The translations under genes and the position numbers were made by a program. The notes beneath the pieces were generated by a model. It did no database searches. It was not told the DNA's origin and was given only the letters and a program-made list of their open reading frames with translations. Of a stretch of 26,613 bases of DNA, positions 5,725-12,288 are shown piece after piece. How positions within the stretch are numbered: the stretch's first letter is position 1; each line of letters opens with the position of its first letter. The stretch comes from a virus. The stretch is taken from IMG/VR virus record IMGVR_UViG_3300037193_000301, positions 1 through 26,613 of that record, one strand, 5' to 3'.

Positions 5725-6482
5725 CAGATATGAAGAACACTAGTCCCTTTGGGGCAGGACGGAAGCTGGTCTCCTATGCAAAGATAAGCGAGCGGTCACG
5801 GACACCGCTCTACGGAGTTCGCAGGCTCGACAGCCCGCGCTTTGCGCTTCCATTGTTAGTTACTGGCAATGGCAGGAGTGGGACGACGTGGCTTGCCAAG
5901 ACGTTCAAGAAGGCAGGCATCGACTGTCCGCATGAACACTGCGGTCAGCACGGTACGGTGAGTTGGTACTTCTTCGCAGATAGCAATTGGCATCCGTACC
6001 ACGTGAGTCACGCGCCGGTAGGACGTGTGATTCATATGGGTGAGCGACGCAGCGACTTCAAGTTCGACTACGTCGTGCAGCTCATCAGGAACCCCTTGAA
6101 GGTCATCGGCTCCATGAGCCGCGTGATGTCTATGACCGACCATTGGTATGCCGTGGACAACCGTGCATACTCGTCTGAGATCTACAATGACAATCAAGCA
6201 TCGCGATTGCTGAAGACGATGCATATGGCGCACGGCATCTGGGCGAAGACGCTCGGCCAGTCCGACATGACCATACGGCTGGAGGACGTGGGCAAGAAGT
6301 GGTCGACGCTCATGATGATGCTCGGGCAAGACAAGAAGCTGCCGATGCCCGAAGTGGAGCCGACTAACAAGAGCAGCGGTATCTACAAAGCCAACGTGGT
6401 GACCTACGCCATGATGGAACGTGAAGACAGGGCGCTGGCGAAGCACATCGCCAGAATTGCAACAAGGTTCGATTACAACTGA
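5721..6482 (+). CDS. Sulfotransferase-like P-loop protein
   Basis: 253 residues. A beta strand then the loop GNGRSGTTWLAKTF (residues 49-62) matches the 5'-phosphosulfate-binding loop of PAPS-dependent sulfotransferases. RNPLKVIGSMSR (123-134) matches their 3'-phosphate-binding element, with the conserved Arg and Ser in place. Several His residues between them (HEHCGQHG, HPYHVSH) could include the catalytic base. Length is normal for the superfamily. The same fold also occurs in other P-loop transferases and kinases. The gene overlaps the glycosyltransferase by ATGA and precedes the synthase homologue by eleven bases, hence probably the same pathway. A sulfated or phosphorylated sugar on a DNA base would be novel and is only inference. 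Confidence 0.7.
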   Translation: MTDMKNTSPFGAGRKLVSYAKISERSRTPLYGVRRLDSPRFALPLLVTGNGRSGTTWLAKTFKKAGIDCPHEHCGQHGTVSWYFFADSNWHPYHVSHAPVGRVIHMGERRSDFKFDYVVQLIRNPLKVIGSMSRVMSMTDHWYAVDNRAYSSEIYNDNQASRLLKTMHMAHGIWAKTLGQSDMTIRLEDVGKKWSTLMMMLGQDKKLPMPEVEPTNKSSGIYKANVVTYAMMEREDRALAKHIARIATRFDYN

Positions 6483-6493
6483 GGAGAAGTTGG

Positions 6494-7663
6494 ATGGCAA
6501 CGTATGTCAGTCATGTCCGCAACGTCAACGAGGCGTTCGCTGAGTTGATGCGCTTGGCGAGCAACCCGTCGGTATGGCGCAAGGTGTCGCCTCGTGGTAT
6601 GGAGACACTTGAGTTTCGTGGCACGTTCATCACGGAGTACTCGCATCCATTCGAGCGCGTGCTGTTCAGCGCGGTGCGTGATGCGAATCCGTTCTTCCAT
6701 TTCATGGAGTCGTTGTGGATCATGGCTGGCAGGGACGACGTTGCGTTCCTGAACCAGTTCAACTCCAACATCGGCACCTATAGCGACGATGGCAAGACGT
6801 TCAACGCGCCGTATGGCTACAGGCTGCGCAAGCATTTCGAACGCTTCGTTAGTCGAAGCATTACGTTCGGCGATGGCGTAGCTCGCGAAGAAAACTACGA
6901 GACAGTAGATCAGATTGCCGAGGTGATCGACCTGCTTCGTCGTGAGCCTGATACTCGTCGTGCGGTGCTGTGCCTCTGGGATCCAATCAAGGATTTGAAT
7001 CGCGACAGCAAGGACATACCGTGCAACGACTTGGTCGCGTTCAAGCTTCGCGATGGCGCTTTGGACATGACTGTTATGAACAGGTCCAACGACGCCATGT
7101 GGGGAGCGTATGGCGCTAACGCGGTTCAGTTCAGTGTGCTGCATGAGTTCGTTGCATGCGCCGTCGATGTGCTGGTTGGCAACTACCGACAGATCAGCGA
7201 CAGCTTCCACGTGTACACGTCGCAGCTGACTTGGCAGAAGTGCGTCGCAGTGCTGAATGACAAGGGCTTCGTGAACGAGCTGGTCGAGAACCCGTATGTA
7301 GACAACATGGGTCGAGCGCGGCTGAACACGGTCAAGTTGTTCGAGAGGGCGAACAACTGGCAGGAGTGGCTCGTGCAGAACGCCATGTTCCTGAACCAGG
7401 ATTTGCACCCAGACGTTCACAACGTACTGCCGTTCTTCACAAACGTGGCCGAGCCCATCTGGAGCGCATGGGCAGCGTACAAGAACGAAGCGCTCATCAG
7501 CGACAAGAACCGTCGCATCGACGTGGCGCAGCTGAAGGTCAGCAGATGCGAAGCCGAGGACTGGAGGCTTGCATGCTGCGCATGGCTGGAGCGCAGAAGG
7601 CCGAACGTCGACGAGCGCGTCGCCATTCCGGCCGTGGAGCCGTGGGGCAAAGATCGTCCATGA
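6494..7663 (+). CDS. Thymidylate synthase homologue, probable dUMP hydroxymethylase
   Basis: 389 residues, preceded by GAGGAG. The thymidylate-synthase fold is clear: FMESLWIMAGRDDVAFLNQF (Glu72, matching E. coli Glu58), DTRRAVLCLWDP (Arg155/156, matching Arg126/127), catalytic Cys177 in IPCNDL, RSNDAMWGAYGANAVQFS (Arg197, Ser198, Asp200, Asn209) and FHVYTSQL (His239, Tyr241). Asn209 corresponds to Asn177 of E. coli, which selects uracil over cytosine; dCMP hydroxymethylases have Asp there, so dUMP is the likely substrate. The usual PCH is PCN here. A divergent extension of over 100 residues follows the core. In phages with hydroxymethyluracil such homologues hydroxymethylate dUMP. Plain thymidylate synthesis cannot be excluded. 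Coupled to the next gene by ATGA. Confidence 0.85.
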   Translation: MATYVSHVRNVNEAFAELMRLASNPSVWRKVSPRGMETLEFRGTFITEYSHPFERVLFSAVRDANPFFHFMESLWIMAGRDDVAFLNQFNSNIGTYSDDGKTFNAPYGYRLRKHFERFVSRSITFGDGVAREENYETVDQIAEVIDLLRREPDTRRAVLCLWDPIKDLNRDSKDIPCNDLVAFKLRDGALDMTVMNRSNDAMWGAYGANAVQFSVLHEFVACAVDVLVGNYRQISDSFHVYTSQLTWQKCVAVLNDKGFVNELVENPYVDNMGRARLNTVKLFERANNWQEWLVQNAMFLNQDLHPDVHNVLPFFTNVAEPIWSAWAAYKNEALISDKNRRIDVAQLKVSRCEAEDWRLACCAWLERRRPNVDERVAIPAVEPWGKDRP

Positions 7664-8355
7664 ACATACTCAACACTCCACGCATCATTGCGCATCGAGG
7701 ATGTGGCACGCTGGCTCCAGAAAACACACTGGAGGCTGTAGCCAAAGCGGCTGACCTGGGAATACGTGGCGTCGAGATTGACGTGCACGTTACCGACGAC
7801 GGCATTCCAGTCGTTCATCACAACACTGCGCTCAAAGACGGCAGACGCATCATGGACATGAACTCGTGTGACCTGCCTGCCACGGTCAGGCAGCTTCGAG
7901 ACATCTTACGATACTGCCACGTGAGAAGCATCTGGGTCAACGTCGATGCGAAGTTTGAACGTCGCGACAGGGAGACCGAGATGGCGGCGCACATGAGGGC
8001 CATGGCAATGGGGCGTATCATCGCTGAGTTGATGGCGATGTACGCTCCAAAGCCGTACGCGCCTAACATGCTATCGTCATTCAACAACTCCGTGCTCGCC
8101 GGAGCGGTCACAGTAGCTCGCGACCGTTTGTTGATAGCGGCCATCATGTTCAAGCCAACCGCATCGTTGAGAACAGGTGACCCGCCAGAAAACATCGTCA
8201 TCCCTGCATACCTACAGCACGCGACAGGCTTCGAGGAACTTGCGCGAGATCACAACGTATGGGTATGGGACAAGGAAGTCAACAAGACCGACGCGAACGC
8301 ACTGTTCCGCGCCGGAGTCATTGGCATTATTACTGATCGACCAGATCTTCTGTGA
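7660..8355 (+). CDS. Glycerophosphodiester phosphodiesterase-like protein
   Basis: I start this at ATG 7660, which overlaps the preceding TGA (ATGA); the frame is open further upstream, but that part is the synthase gene. The product has 231 residues. GDPD signatures are in order: AHRGCGTLAPENTLEA (His12, Arg13, Glu21, Asn22), GVEIDVHVTDDGIPVVHHN (Glu39, Asp41, His53) and VNVDAKFE (Lys98). At the C-terminus VWVWDKEVNKTDANALFRAG and GIITDRPDLL match the end of the TIM barrel. His54 replaces the usual Asp after the second catalytic His. No signal peptide, so it is cytoplasmic. The family cleaves glycerophosphodiesters to an alcohol and glycerol 3-phosphate. Its place beside base-modification genes could mean phosphodiester chemistry on the modification or turnover of host lipid headgroups. 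Confidence 0.85.
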   Translation: MNILNTPRIIAHRGCGTLAPENTLEAVAKAADLGIRGVEIDVHVTDDGIPVVHHNTALKDGRRIMDMNSCDLPATVRQLRDILRYCHVRSIWVNVDAKFERRDRETEMAAHMRAMAMGRIIAELMAMYAPKPYAPNMLSSFNNSVLAGAVTVARDRLLIAAIMFKPTASLRTGDPPENIVIPAYLQHATGFEELARDHNVWVWDKEVNKTDANALFRAGVIGIITDRPDLL

Positions 8356-8363
8356 GGCTAACG

Positions 8364-8969
8364 ATGGGACACTACGCATCAGAGATGGGACATGGCGAAG
8401 ACGCTGCCCCGAAGACACCAGCGAAGCAAAAGCCGGAACAGCTGAACCTGATGGCTAATGCGCGCCAAGTGGGAGGCAACCACTACAGGAAGGGAGCCGG
8501 AGTGCTTCAGCATTGGGACGTCGTGGCGTTATTCAACCTGGACTACTTCCAAGGTAACATCTCGAAGTACACCTTCCGCTGGCGCGACAAAGCCGGCATC
8601 CAAGATTTGAATAAGGCTCGCCACTACTTGGACAAGTACATCGAGATCGAAACGGCGCGTGCCAATGGGACGTTGACGAGGTCCATTCTTGAACGAGCCA
8701 TCCTGGAGTTGGAAGAGATCGAGCAGCAGGACGACTACGCGTCGGCATTACGAGCACAGAACAATGGCGACTTTCCAGTCGACGACGTTCTCTCAGGATA
8801 CAAGTTCAACGTCATGCCTGATGAGTCGAGCGCCGTTGCTCGCAAGGATCGATGCACGCATGGCGCGGACGATTGCCCGGTACACCCTAACGGCGGTTGC
8901 CCTGCGGCCCCTGGCAGTGGGGCCGCGCCCGGTAGCCTGCCAGCAGGGGCGGCAGGGGCGGCAGGGTAG
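8364..8969 (+). CDS. DUF3310 protein, relative of the T7 gp1.7 nucleotide kinase
   Basis: The ATG at 8364, with GAGG upstream, is preferred over a GTG at 8352; the product has 201 residues. Residues 36-96 are a textbook DUF3310 domain: QVGGNHYRK, HWDVVALFNLDYFQGNISKY, FRWRDKAGIQDLNKARHYL, DKYIE. In phage T7 the DUF3310-containing gp1.7 phosphorylates dTMP and dGMP, so a kinase for (hydroxymethyl-)dUMP is attractive here, next to the synthase homologue. After an acidic middle, a CTHGADDCPVHPNGGC cluster is followed by a low-complexity Ala/Gly/Pro tail that is encoded by the beginning of the GC-rich repeat island. That tail may be an insertion-derived extension. Confidence 0.8.
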   Translation: MGHYASEMGHGEDAAPKTPAKQKPEQLNLMANARQVGGNHYRKGAGVLQHWDVVALFNLDYFQGNISKYTFRWRDKAGIQDLNKARHYLDKYIEIETARANGTLTRSILERAILELEEIEQQDDYASALRAQNNGDFPVDDVLSGYKFNVMPDESSAVARKDRCTHGADDCPVHPNGGCPAAPGSGAAPGSLPAGAAGAAG

Positions 8970-9169
8970 CGCCAGCCAGCCCGCAACGGGCTGTAGGCTG
9001 GCAGGCCACGCCATTGGCCCGCTAAACCGCATGGGCCAGCCTGCCACGCTGGCCCGTTTGCCGTGGGTAAGTAAGGGGTAGCGCCGCGCAGCCTGGGAAC
9101 GCTTATAGGCAGGCTGGCGCGGGCTGCATTATGTTAAGTAGGTGCCCGGTGGCCTGCTTGGGCGGCAGG
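8936..9169. repeat. GC-rich island of CCTGCC/GGCAGG repeats and nested hairpins
   Basis: The hexamer CCTGCC or its complement occurs at 8936, 8951, 8960, 9000, 9040, 9108 and 9164. A 10-base direct repeat GGGTAGCGCC lies at 8964-8973 and 9076-9085. Strong hairpins alternate: 8971-8977 with 8996-9002 enclosing 8978-8983 with 8987-8992 (13 bp in all, loop CAA); 9033-9040 with 9048-9055 (8 bp); 9089-9094 with 9111-9116; 9153-9157 with 9165-9169. By eye the base composition is much more GC-rich than the flanks. No gene is seen from 8970 to 9206. Candidates are an inserted non-coding repeat element, a structured RNA, or a replication or packaging site. Confidence 0.75.
9033..9060 (+). terminator. 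Hairpin with short T run, possible terminator
   Basis: Within the GC-rich island, 9033-9040 and 9048-9055 (GGGCCAGC/GCTGGCCC) pair perfectly around a seven-base loop and are followed by GTTTG. It would stop transcription coming from the modification genes. The T run is only three bases, and the whole island is full of hairpins, so this assignment is weak. Confidence 0.35.
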
Positions 9170-9206
9170 TAACACCGTTGCTTTAACAACAGAACGGAGA
9201 ACCAGC

Positions 9207-9557
9207 ATGGTCGAGATCGTGAGCGGACATAAAGTAACAAACTGCGACGGAAAGTGGATTGATGTTGGAACGCTATTGAATCCGCGTGATCAGATGTGCA
9301 GCATATGTCGTGGTCATCGTCAGAAGCCGCTCGTTGAAGACGAAGAGCGGATGCAGGACGACGGCTACATCGACGACTTCCGCGTTACTCGTACGACGCG
9401 GCATGGCCAAGAAACGGAGTACGACATCGAAGACTATGGCGACGCCAGCCCGCCGCCCAAGTACAGCCACGGCATGCAGATGCTAGGTTACATCTTGGTC
9501 GCGGCGGCTGTGAGCGCTGGTGTCACACTGACAGTTCTGTGGGCATACACTTCATGA
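9207..9557 (+). CDS. Small C-terminally anchored membrane protein with CxxC motif
   Basis: 116 residues from ATG 9207 with CGGAGA upstream. Residues 30-37 (MCSICRGH) carry a Cys-Cys-His cluster in a soluble N-terminal part that is strongly acidic towards the middle. One transmembrane helix lies at about 92-113 (LGYILVAAAVSAGVTLTVLW) with only three residues after it. This is a tail-anchored layout with the bulk in the cytoplasm. No family is recognised. The stop codon overlaps the next ATG. Confidence 0.7.
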   Translation: MVEIVSGHKVTNCDGKWIDVGTLLNPRDQMCSICRGHRQKPLVEDEERMQDDGYIDDFRVTRTTRHGQETEYDIEDYGDASPPPKYSHGMQMLGYILVAAAVSAGVTLTVLWAYTS

Positions 9558-9805
9558 CGAAACGTAACTTCACGATGCTTGGGTTCATCGGCTTTCTGGC
9601 AGTGGCGATTCCATTCATGCTGCACGAGTCCGAAGCGCCACAGGCTGAGCCAGCTCCAAGAAACTGGCGCAACTATACCGTGAACAAGATAGACGTCTAC
9701 GAGTGGCGCGACGGCTTCGGCAGAGTGTGCACGTTCACTAAACTATTTGGAGGACGAGAGCAAGCGCTAGACTGCGACTGGCCGCAGACGCCTAGCGTGG
9801 AATGA
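9554..9805 (+). CDS. Small exported or membrane-anchored protein
   Basis: I take ATG 9554, which overlaps the upstream TGA (ATGA), rather than a GTG at 9539. The product has 83 residues. A Lys/Arg-containing start (MTKRNF) and a hydrophobic stretch (TMLGFIGFLAVAIPFML, 7-23) form a signal anchor or signal peptide. The soluble part has two Cys (VCTFTKLF, LDCDWP), which would suit a disulfide in the periplasm. No family is recognised. It is the last gene of the rightward block, directly before the terminator that faces the structural operon. Confidence 0.65.
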   Translation: MTKRNFTMLGFIGFLAVAIPFMLHESEAPQAEPAPRNWRNYTVNKIDVYEWRDGFGRVCTFTKLFGGREQALDCDWPQTPSVE

Positions 9806-9815
9806 CCAAAGTAAA

Positions 9816-9844
9816 AGGGCGGAGGCCGCAATGACCTCCGCCCT
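9816..9844. terminator. Terminator between the converging gene blocks
   Basis: Ten perfectly paired bases (9816-9825 with 9835-9844, AGGGCGGAGG/CCTCCGCCCT) enclose a nine-base loop. Read on the - strand the stem is followed by TTTTACTTT, a good U tract, so it should end the late structural operon. On the + strand the following bases are not T-rich, but the GC-rich stem may still slow polymerase coming from the left. It sits exactly in the 44-base gap between the two convergent blocks. Confidence 0.85.
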
Positions 9845-9849
9845 CGCTA

Positions 9850-10035
9850 TCACAGGTTGTCGATCTTCAACTGCAACCTGTCGCCAGAGTCCGTGGCCCG
9901 CACCTGGAACGTGGCAAGTTCCTCCTCCGACAAATCCTCCCTGCCTTCTTCCCTCGCTTTCTTGTACGCGAGCATCAATGCATTCAGTTCGCTCGTGAGT
10001 ACGATCGCCAATCGCAGTGCTTCGGCTGCACTCAT
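9850..10035 (-). CDS. Small helical protein at the end of the late operon
   Basis: 61 residues from ATG 10035, overlapping the upstream stop by ATGA. It is predicted almost entirely helical: SAAEALRLAIVLTSELNALM, then a charged stretch KKAREEGREDLSEEELATF. There is no membrane segment or motif. It ends five bases from the stem of the terminator. The overlap and codon pattern make it credible as a gene; no function can be assigned. Being translationally coupled to the holin-like gene suggests a lysis-related or accessory role. Confidence 0.65.
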   Translation of the reverse strand: MSAAEALRLAIVLTSELNALMLAYKKAREEGREDLSEEELATFQVRATDSGDRLQLKIDNL

Positions 10036-10721
10036 GTTCTACCCTCCAAGTATCGCTGGAGCGCTTCCAGAATCTTCAACGTCGAAGCCAAGCGCTCCTC
10101 AGCGGCTCCGAAGTTAACTCCTTTCAAACTCTGCACCACATCCAAGCCTTCCTTTGCTTGATCGACCTGACCCTTCAGGTTCTGAGCATCGGCCTTGATG
10201 GCGGCCACCATGGCTGCGCGCTTCTGCGCGTCAGGCTCCATCTCTGCGACACGCAACCTGCTGTCGATGCGAATTGAAATCGCTTCGTACAGTGCGGTCA
10301 CGGTGGAGTACCCGCCAGCCAAGCGATCATTGAATCCGCCACTCGTTTGCAGTCCGAGCTGAGCGCATCCGGCGACCACCATCAGCAATAACGTCGATAG
10401 AAACATGAGCACCGCTGGATGTGCGAACCCGCCTTGATCCTTCTCACGCGAGCCCTGTTCCTGCATCAGCCGTTCCTGCGTGGCCTTCGCCGCTGTCTCT
10501 GTGAGCGGAGGTGTCGGCTTGAAGACACGGGCATAGTATGCCCACGCGATGCCGCCGAGCGACACTAGCGCCACGAGCTTCTCACCCCATCCTTCCAGCT
10601 TCGCCTGGAACACCGCTTCATCAACGCCGAAGAACGACGCAATGAGAACCAACAACGGGATGGTCGCAACGATCAATCCTCTGACCGTTCCGGCATCCAG
10701 CTTCTTGATAATCTCCAACAT
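10032..10721 (-). CDS. Holin-like membrane protein fused to a lipoprotein-like C-terminus
   Basis: 229 residues, with AGGAG upstream of ATG 10721. Two hydrophobic helices lie near the N-terminus (LIVATIPLLVLIASFFGV at 16-33, LVALVSLGGIAWAYYARVF at 49-67), then a charged linker. A third hydrophobic stretch (106-118) ends in VVAGC, a good lipobox with Cys119. The remaining 110 residues are soluble and helical. The first part looks like a phage holin; the second looks like a small outer-membrane lipoprotein such as an o-spanin. An internal ATG at 10406 begins right before the lipobox stretch but lacks a clear ribosome site and a basic n-region. Whether one or two products are made is open. The neighbours are the endolysin and other small membrane proteins. 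Confidence 0.6.
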   Translation of the reverse strand: MLEIIKKLDAGTVRGLIVATIPLLVLIASFFGVDEAVFQAKLEGWGEKLVALVSLGGIAWAYYARVFKPTPPLTETAAKATQERLMQEQGSREKDQGGFAHPAVLMFLSTLLLMVVAGCAQLGLQTSGGFNDRLAGGYSTVTALYEAISIRIDSRLRVAEMEPDAQKRAAMVAAIKADAQNLKGQVDQAKEGLDVVQSLKGVNFGAAEERLASTLKILEALQRYLEGRT

Positions 10722-10730
10722 ACCTTTCTC

Positions 10731-11639
10731 CTACTGAACCGTCTTAGTGACGATGTTAGACAATGCGCTCTCCGTCCCGTTGGACGTGTACGCGCGTACT
10801 GCAAAGAACCAAACGCCAGACTCCGGCAGTGTCAGAACGTAACGCGTCGCTCCTGGATTAGCGACTTGCACAGTGCTGATCAACTCGTTCTGCGACCTGC
10901 CATAGCTAATCCTGTAACCTGCGAGATTCGTCAGTGACGTGCCGTTGGTGTTCGTCGTAGGCGACGTCCAACTAAGACTCGCCGCTCGCGTTGCCGGAGT
11001 GCACTCATTCAGCGGAGAAGTGGCAGGCGACAGCACTATCGCCAACGAGCATGACGGAGCCGGGCCAACCGTCACGCTAACCGTTTGCGTCCATGTATCG
11101 CCAGTCGTTCCTTCAGGGCACCCTCGCGAAAGATTACGTGAAGCCGGGGGCGCGGGGCACGTCACCGGTGTCGGTGGCGGGCACACGGGACACTCGGGCT
11201 CCGGTTCCGGCTCTGGATCAGGAGCTGTGCCAGTGTACCGTGCGATGTAGTTGAACGTAGACACGCACGTCGGCGGCTGAAACGCCGTGCTGTAGTTGGT
11301 AGAAACCACGCACGAGTTCACGTTGCCGCCAGTAGTACGTGTCGCCGCGTCCGCAATGAGACGAGCACGCACTGCCGCGATGCATGCCTCTTGCGACGTC
11401 TCAGTTCCCAGCACTGCGCCACTACCAGATCTGATCTGGAAAGTCTGACGTATAGCGCCAGGATTCGAAGTTCTATCACGCGCTGCCGTTTCGCATTCTG
11501 CTTGCGACGTATAGCGCGCTAGTTCAGACGGTCCTTGTCGCAAAGCATACGACTTACCACCTTCCTTGAGTGGCCCGTCGAGCGCCGCATGCGCAGCACA
11601 CGACGCTAACAATCCTATCGACAGAAGTAACGTTTTCAT
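10731..11639 (-). CDS. Secreted FN3-domain protein in the lysis region
   Basis: 302 residues, ATG 11639 overlapping the endolysin stop by ATGA. The N-terminus is an export signal (MKTLLLSIGLLASCAAHAA). It can be read as signal peptidase I substrate (cut after AHA) or, because of LASC, as a lipoprotein anchored at Cys14. Two related Cys-containing segments follow (TSQAECETAARDR, TSQEACIAAVRARL), which look like a repeat. Then come a Pro/Glu linker with CPVCPPP, and a fibronectin type III domain at about 215-302 (GYRISYGRSQNELIS, WFFAVRAYTSNGTES). Such proteins bind proteins or glycans at surfaces. A virion decoration or envelope-associated protein is possible; the role is unknown. Confidence 0.65.
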   Translation of the reverse strand: MKTLLLSIGLLASCAAHAALDGPLKEGGKSYALRQGPSELARYTSQAECETAARDRTSNPGAIRQTFQIRSGSGAVLGTETSQEACIAAVRARLIADAATRTTGGNVNSCVVSTNYSTAFQPPTCVSTFNYIARYTGTAPDPEPEPEPECPVCPPPTPVTCPAPPASRNLSRGCPEGTTGDTWTQTVSVTVGPAPSCSLAIVLSPATSPLNECTPATRAASLSWTSPTTNTNGTSLTNLAGYRISYGRSQNELISTVQVANPGATRYVLTLPESGVWFFAVRAYTSNGTESALSNIVTKTVQ

Positions 11640-12064
11640 GGGTCCACCAGTTCGACGTGAGGAGCGTCCAAGAATGATTCACTGGGATCACGATTGACGC
11701 TCCTGAAGTCGCCATCCCAGTCCAAGCCGAAACGAAGTTCCAATCCACGGCGATAGGCGCAAGCCTGCACCACTCCCATGATCCGTCCGAATGCGATGAG
11801 ATCACTCCAATCGATCTGCATCTTCTTGGCGTCGTAGTACACTGGCGCGATGTCCACAGCACGCGATGGAAGCGCGTTATGATTGCCAGTGGGCCACGGC
11901 TTCTGACTCTTGCCTTCTTGAACAGCCTTGTCCTGCAAGTGCTTCGGACGATGTCCCTCCAGGACCGTAAAGTCTACGATCTCAATTGCGTCCATCATGA
12001 CGAACTGAAGTCGCATATCACATGTATCAAGGCGTTGCCTTGAAAGAGGGCTGAACCTAGGCAT
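11636..12064 (-). CDS. Endolysin, M15-type L-alanyl-D-glutamate or D,D-peptidase
   Basis: 142 residues from ATG 12064 with TAGGAG eight bases upstream. The M15_4 (VanY-like) pattern is present: GNHNALPSRAVDIAPVYYD supplies zinc ligands His62 and Asp71, and FLDAPHVEL supplies His136 and its acidic partner Asp133. The spacing of His and Asp is the longer HNxxPSxAvD variant common in phage endolysins. There is no signal peptide or membrane anchor, so release depends on a holin. The enzyme would cut peptide stems of peptidoglycan at the end of infection. Neighbours are small membrane proteins, making this the lysis region. Confidence 0.82.
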   Translation of the reverse strand: MPRFSPLSRQRLDTCDMRLQFVMMDAIEIVDFTVLEGHRPKHLQDKAVQEGKSQKPWPTGNHNALPSRAVDIAPVYYDAKKMQIDWSDLIAFGRIMGVVQACAYRRGLELRFGLDWDGDFRSVNRDPSESFLDAPHVELVDP

Positions 12065-12075
12065 GGCGATTGCTC

Positions 12076-12288
12076 CTACGACTCCTCGTGCTCGTGGTCG
12101 TGACCTTGCATCTGCCTGACCTGCCTGAGCAGCTTAGCCACGCGCTTACCCACTTCGTTGTCCGACAGATCATGCGATGGCACGTACTCCACCGTAACGT
12201 TGATGGACTCGGCCTCGTGCAACGCTATGATCCCGCCGCCTTCGGCTGGAGCCTGCGCAACCGAGCTGATAATAATTCTGTGACTCAT
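12076..12288 (-). CDS. Small protein with His/Glu tail, unknown function
   Basis: 70 residues, ATG 12288 overlapping the upstream TGA. The N-terminus forms two or three strands (HRIIISSVAQAPAEGGGIIAL, then SINVTVEYVPSH), followed by a helix (EVGKRVAKLLRQVRQMQ) and a GHDHEHEES tail that could bind metal. No membrane segment. No family is recognised. Its place between putative lysis-associated membrane proteins and the endolysin is the only clue. Confidence 0.6.
   Translation of the reverse strand: MSHRIIISSVAQAPAEGGGIIALHEAESINVTVEYVPSHDLSDNEVGKRVAKLLRQVRQMQGHDHEHEES

Noticed and set aside
5856-6500. 214-codon open frame on the - strand
   Set aside because: Antisense to the sulfotransferase-like gene; no start signal and a His/Arg/Val-rich composition.
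6473-7420. 315-codon open frame on the - strand
   Set aside because: It is antisense to the thymidylate-synthase homologue, which has full active-site motifs. The antisense product is rich in His, Val and Leu and has no recognisable family or ribosome site.
7366-7659. 98-codon N-terminal extension of the GDPD-like gene
   Set aside because: It lies entirely inside the synthase gene, is Arg/His-rich, and the ATGA-overlapping ATG at 7660 places the HRG motif at the normal distance from the N-terminus.
9130-9135. TATGTT as a -10 promoter element upstream of 9207
   Set aside because: No -35 element at a suitable distance; it lies within the repeat island, so the evidence is too weak.
8964-9169. 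CRISPR array
   Set aside because: Repeat units are hexamers at irregular spacing in both orientations with no spacers of constant length.
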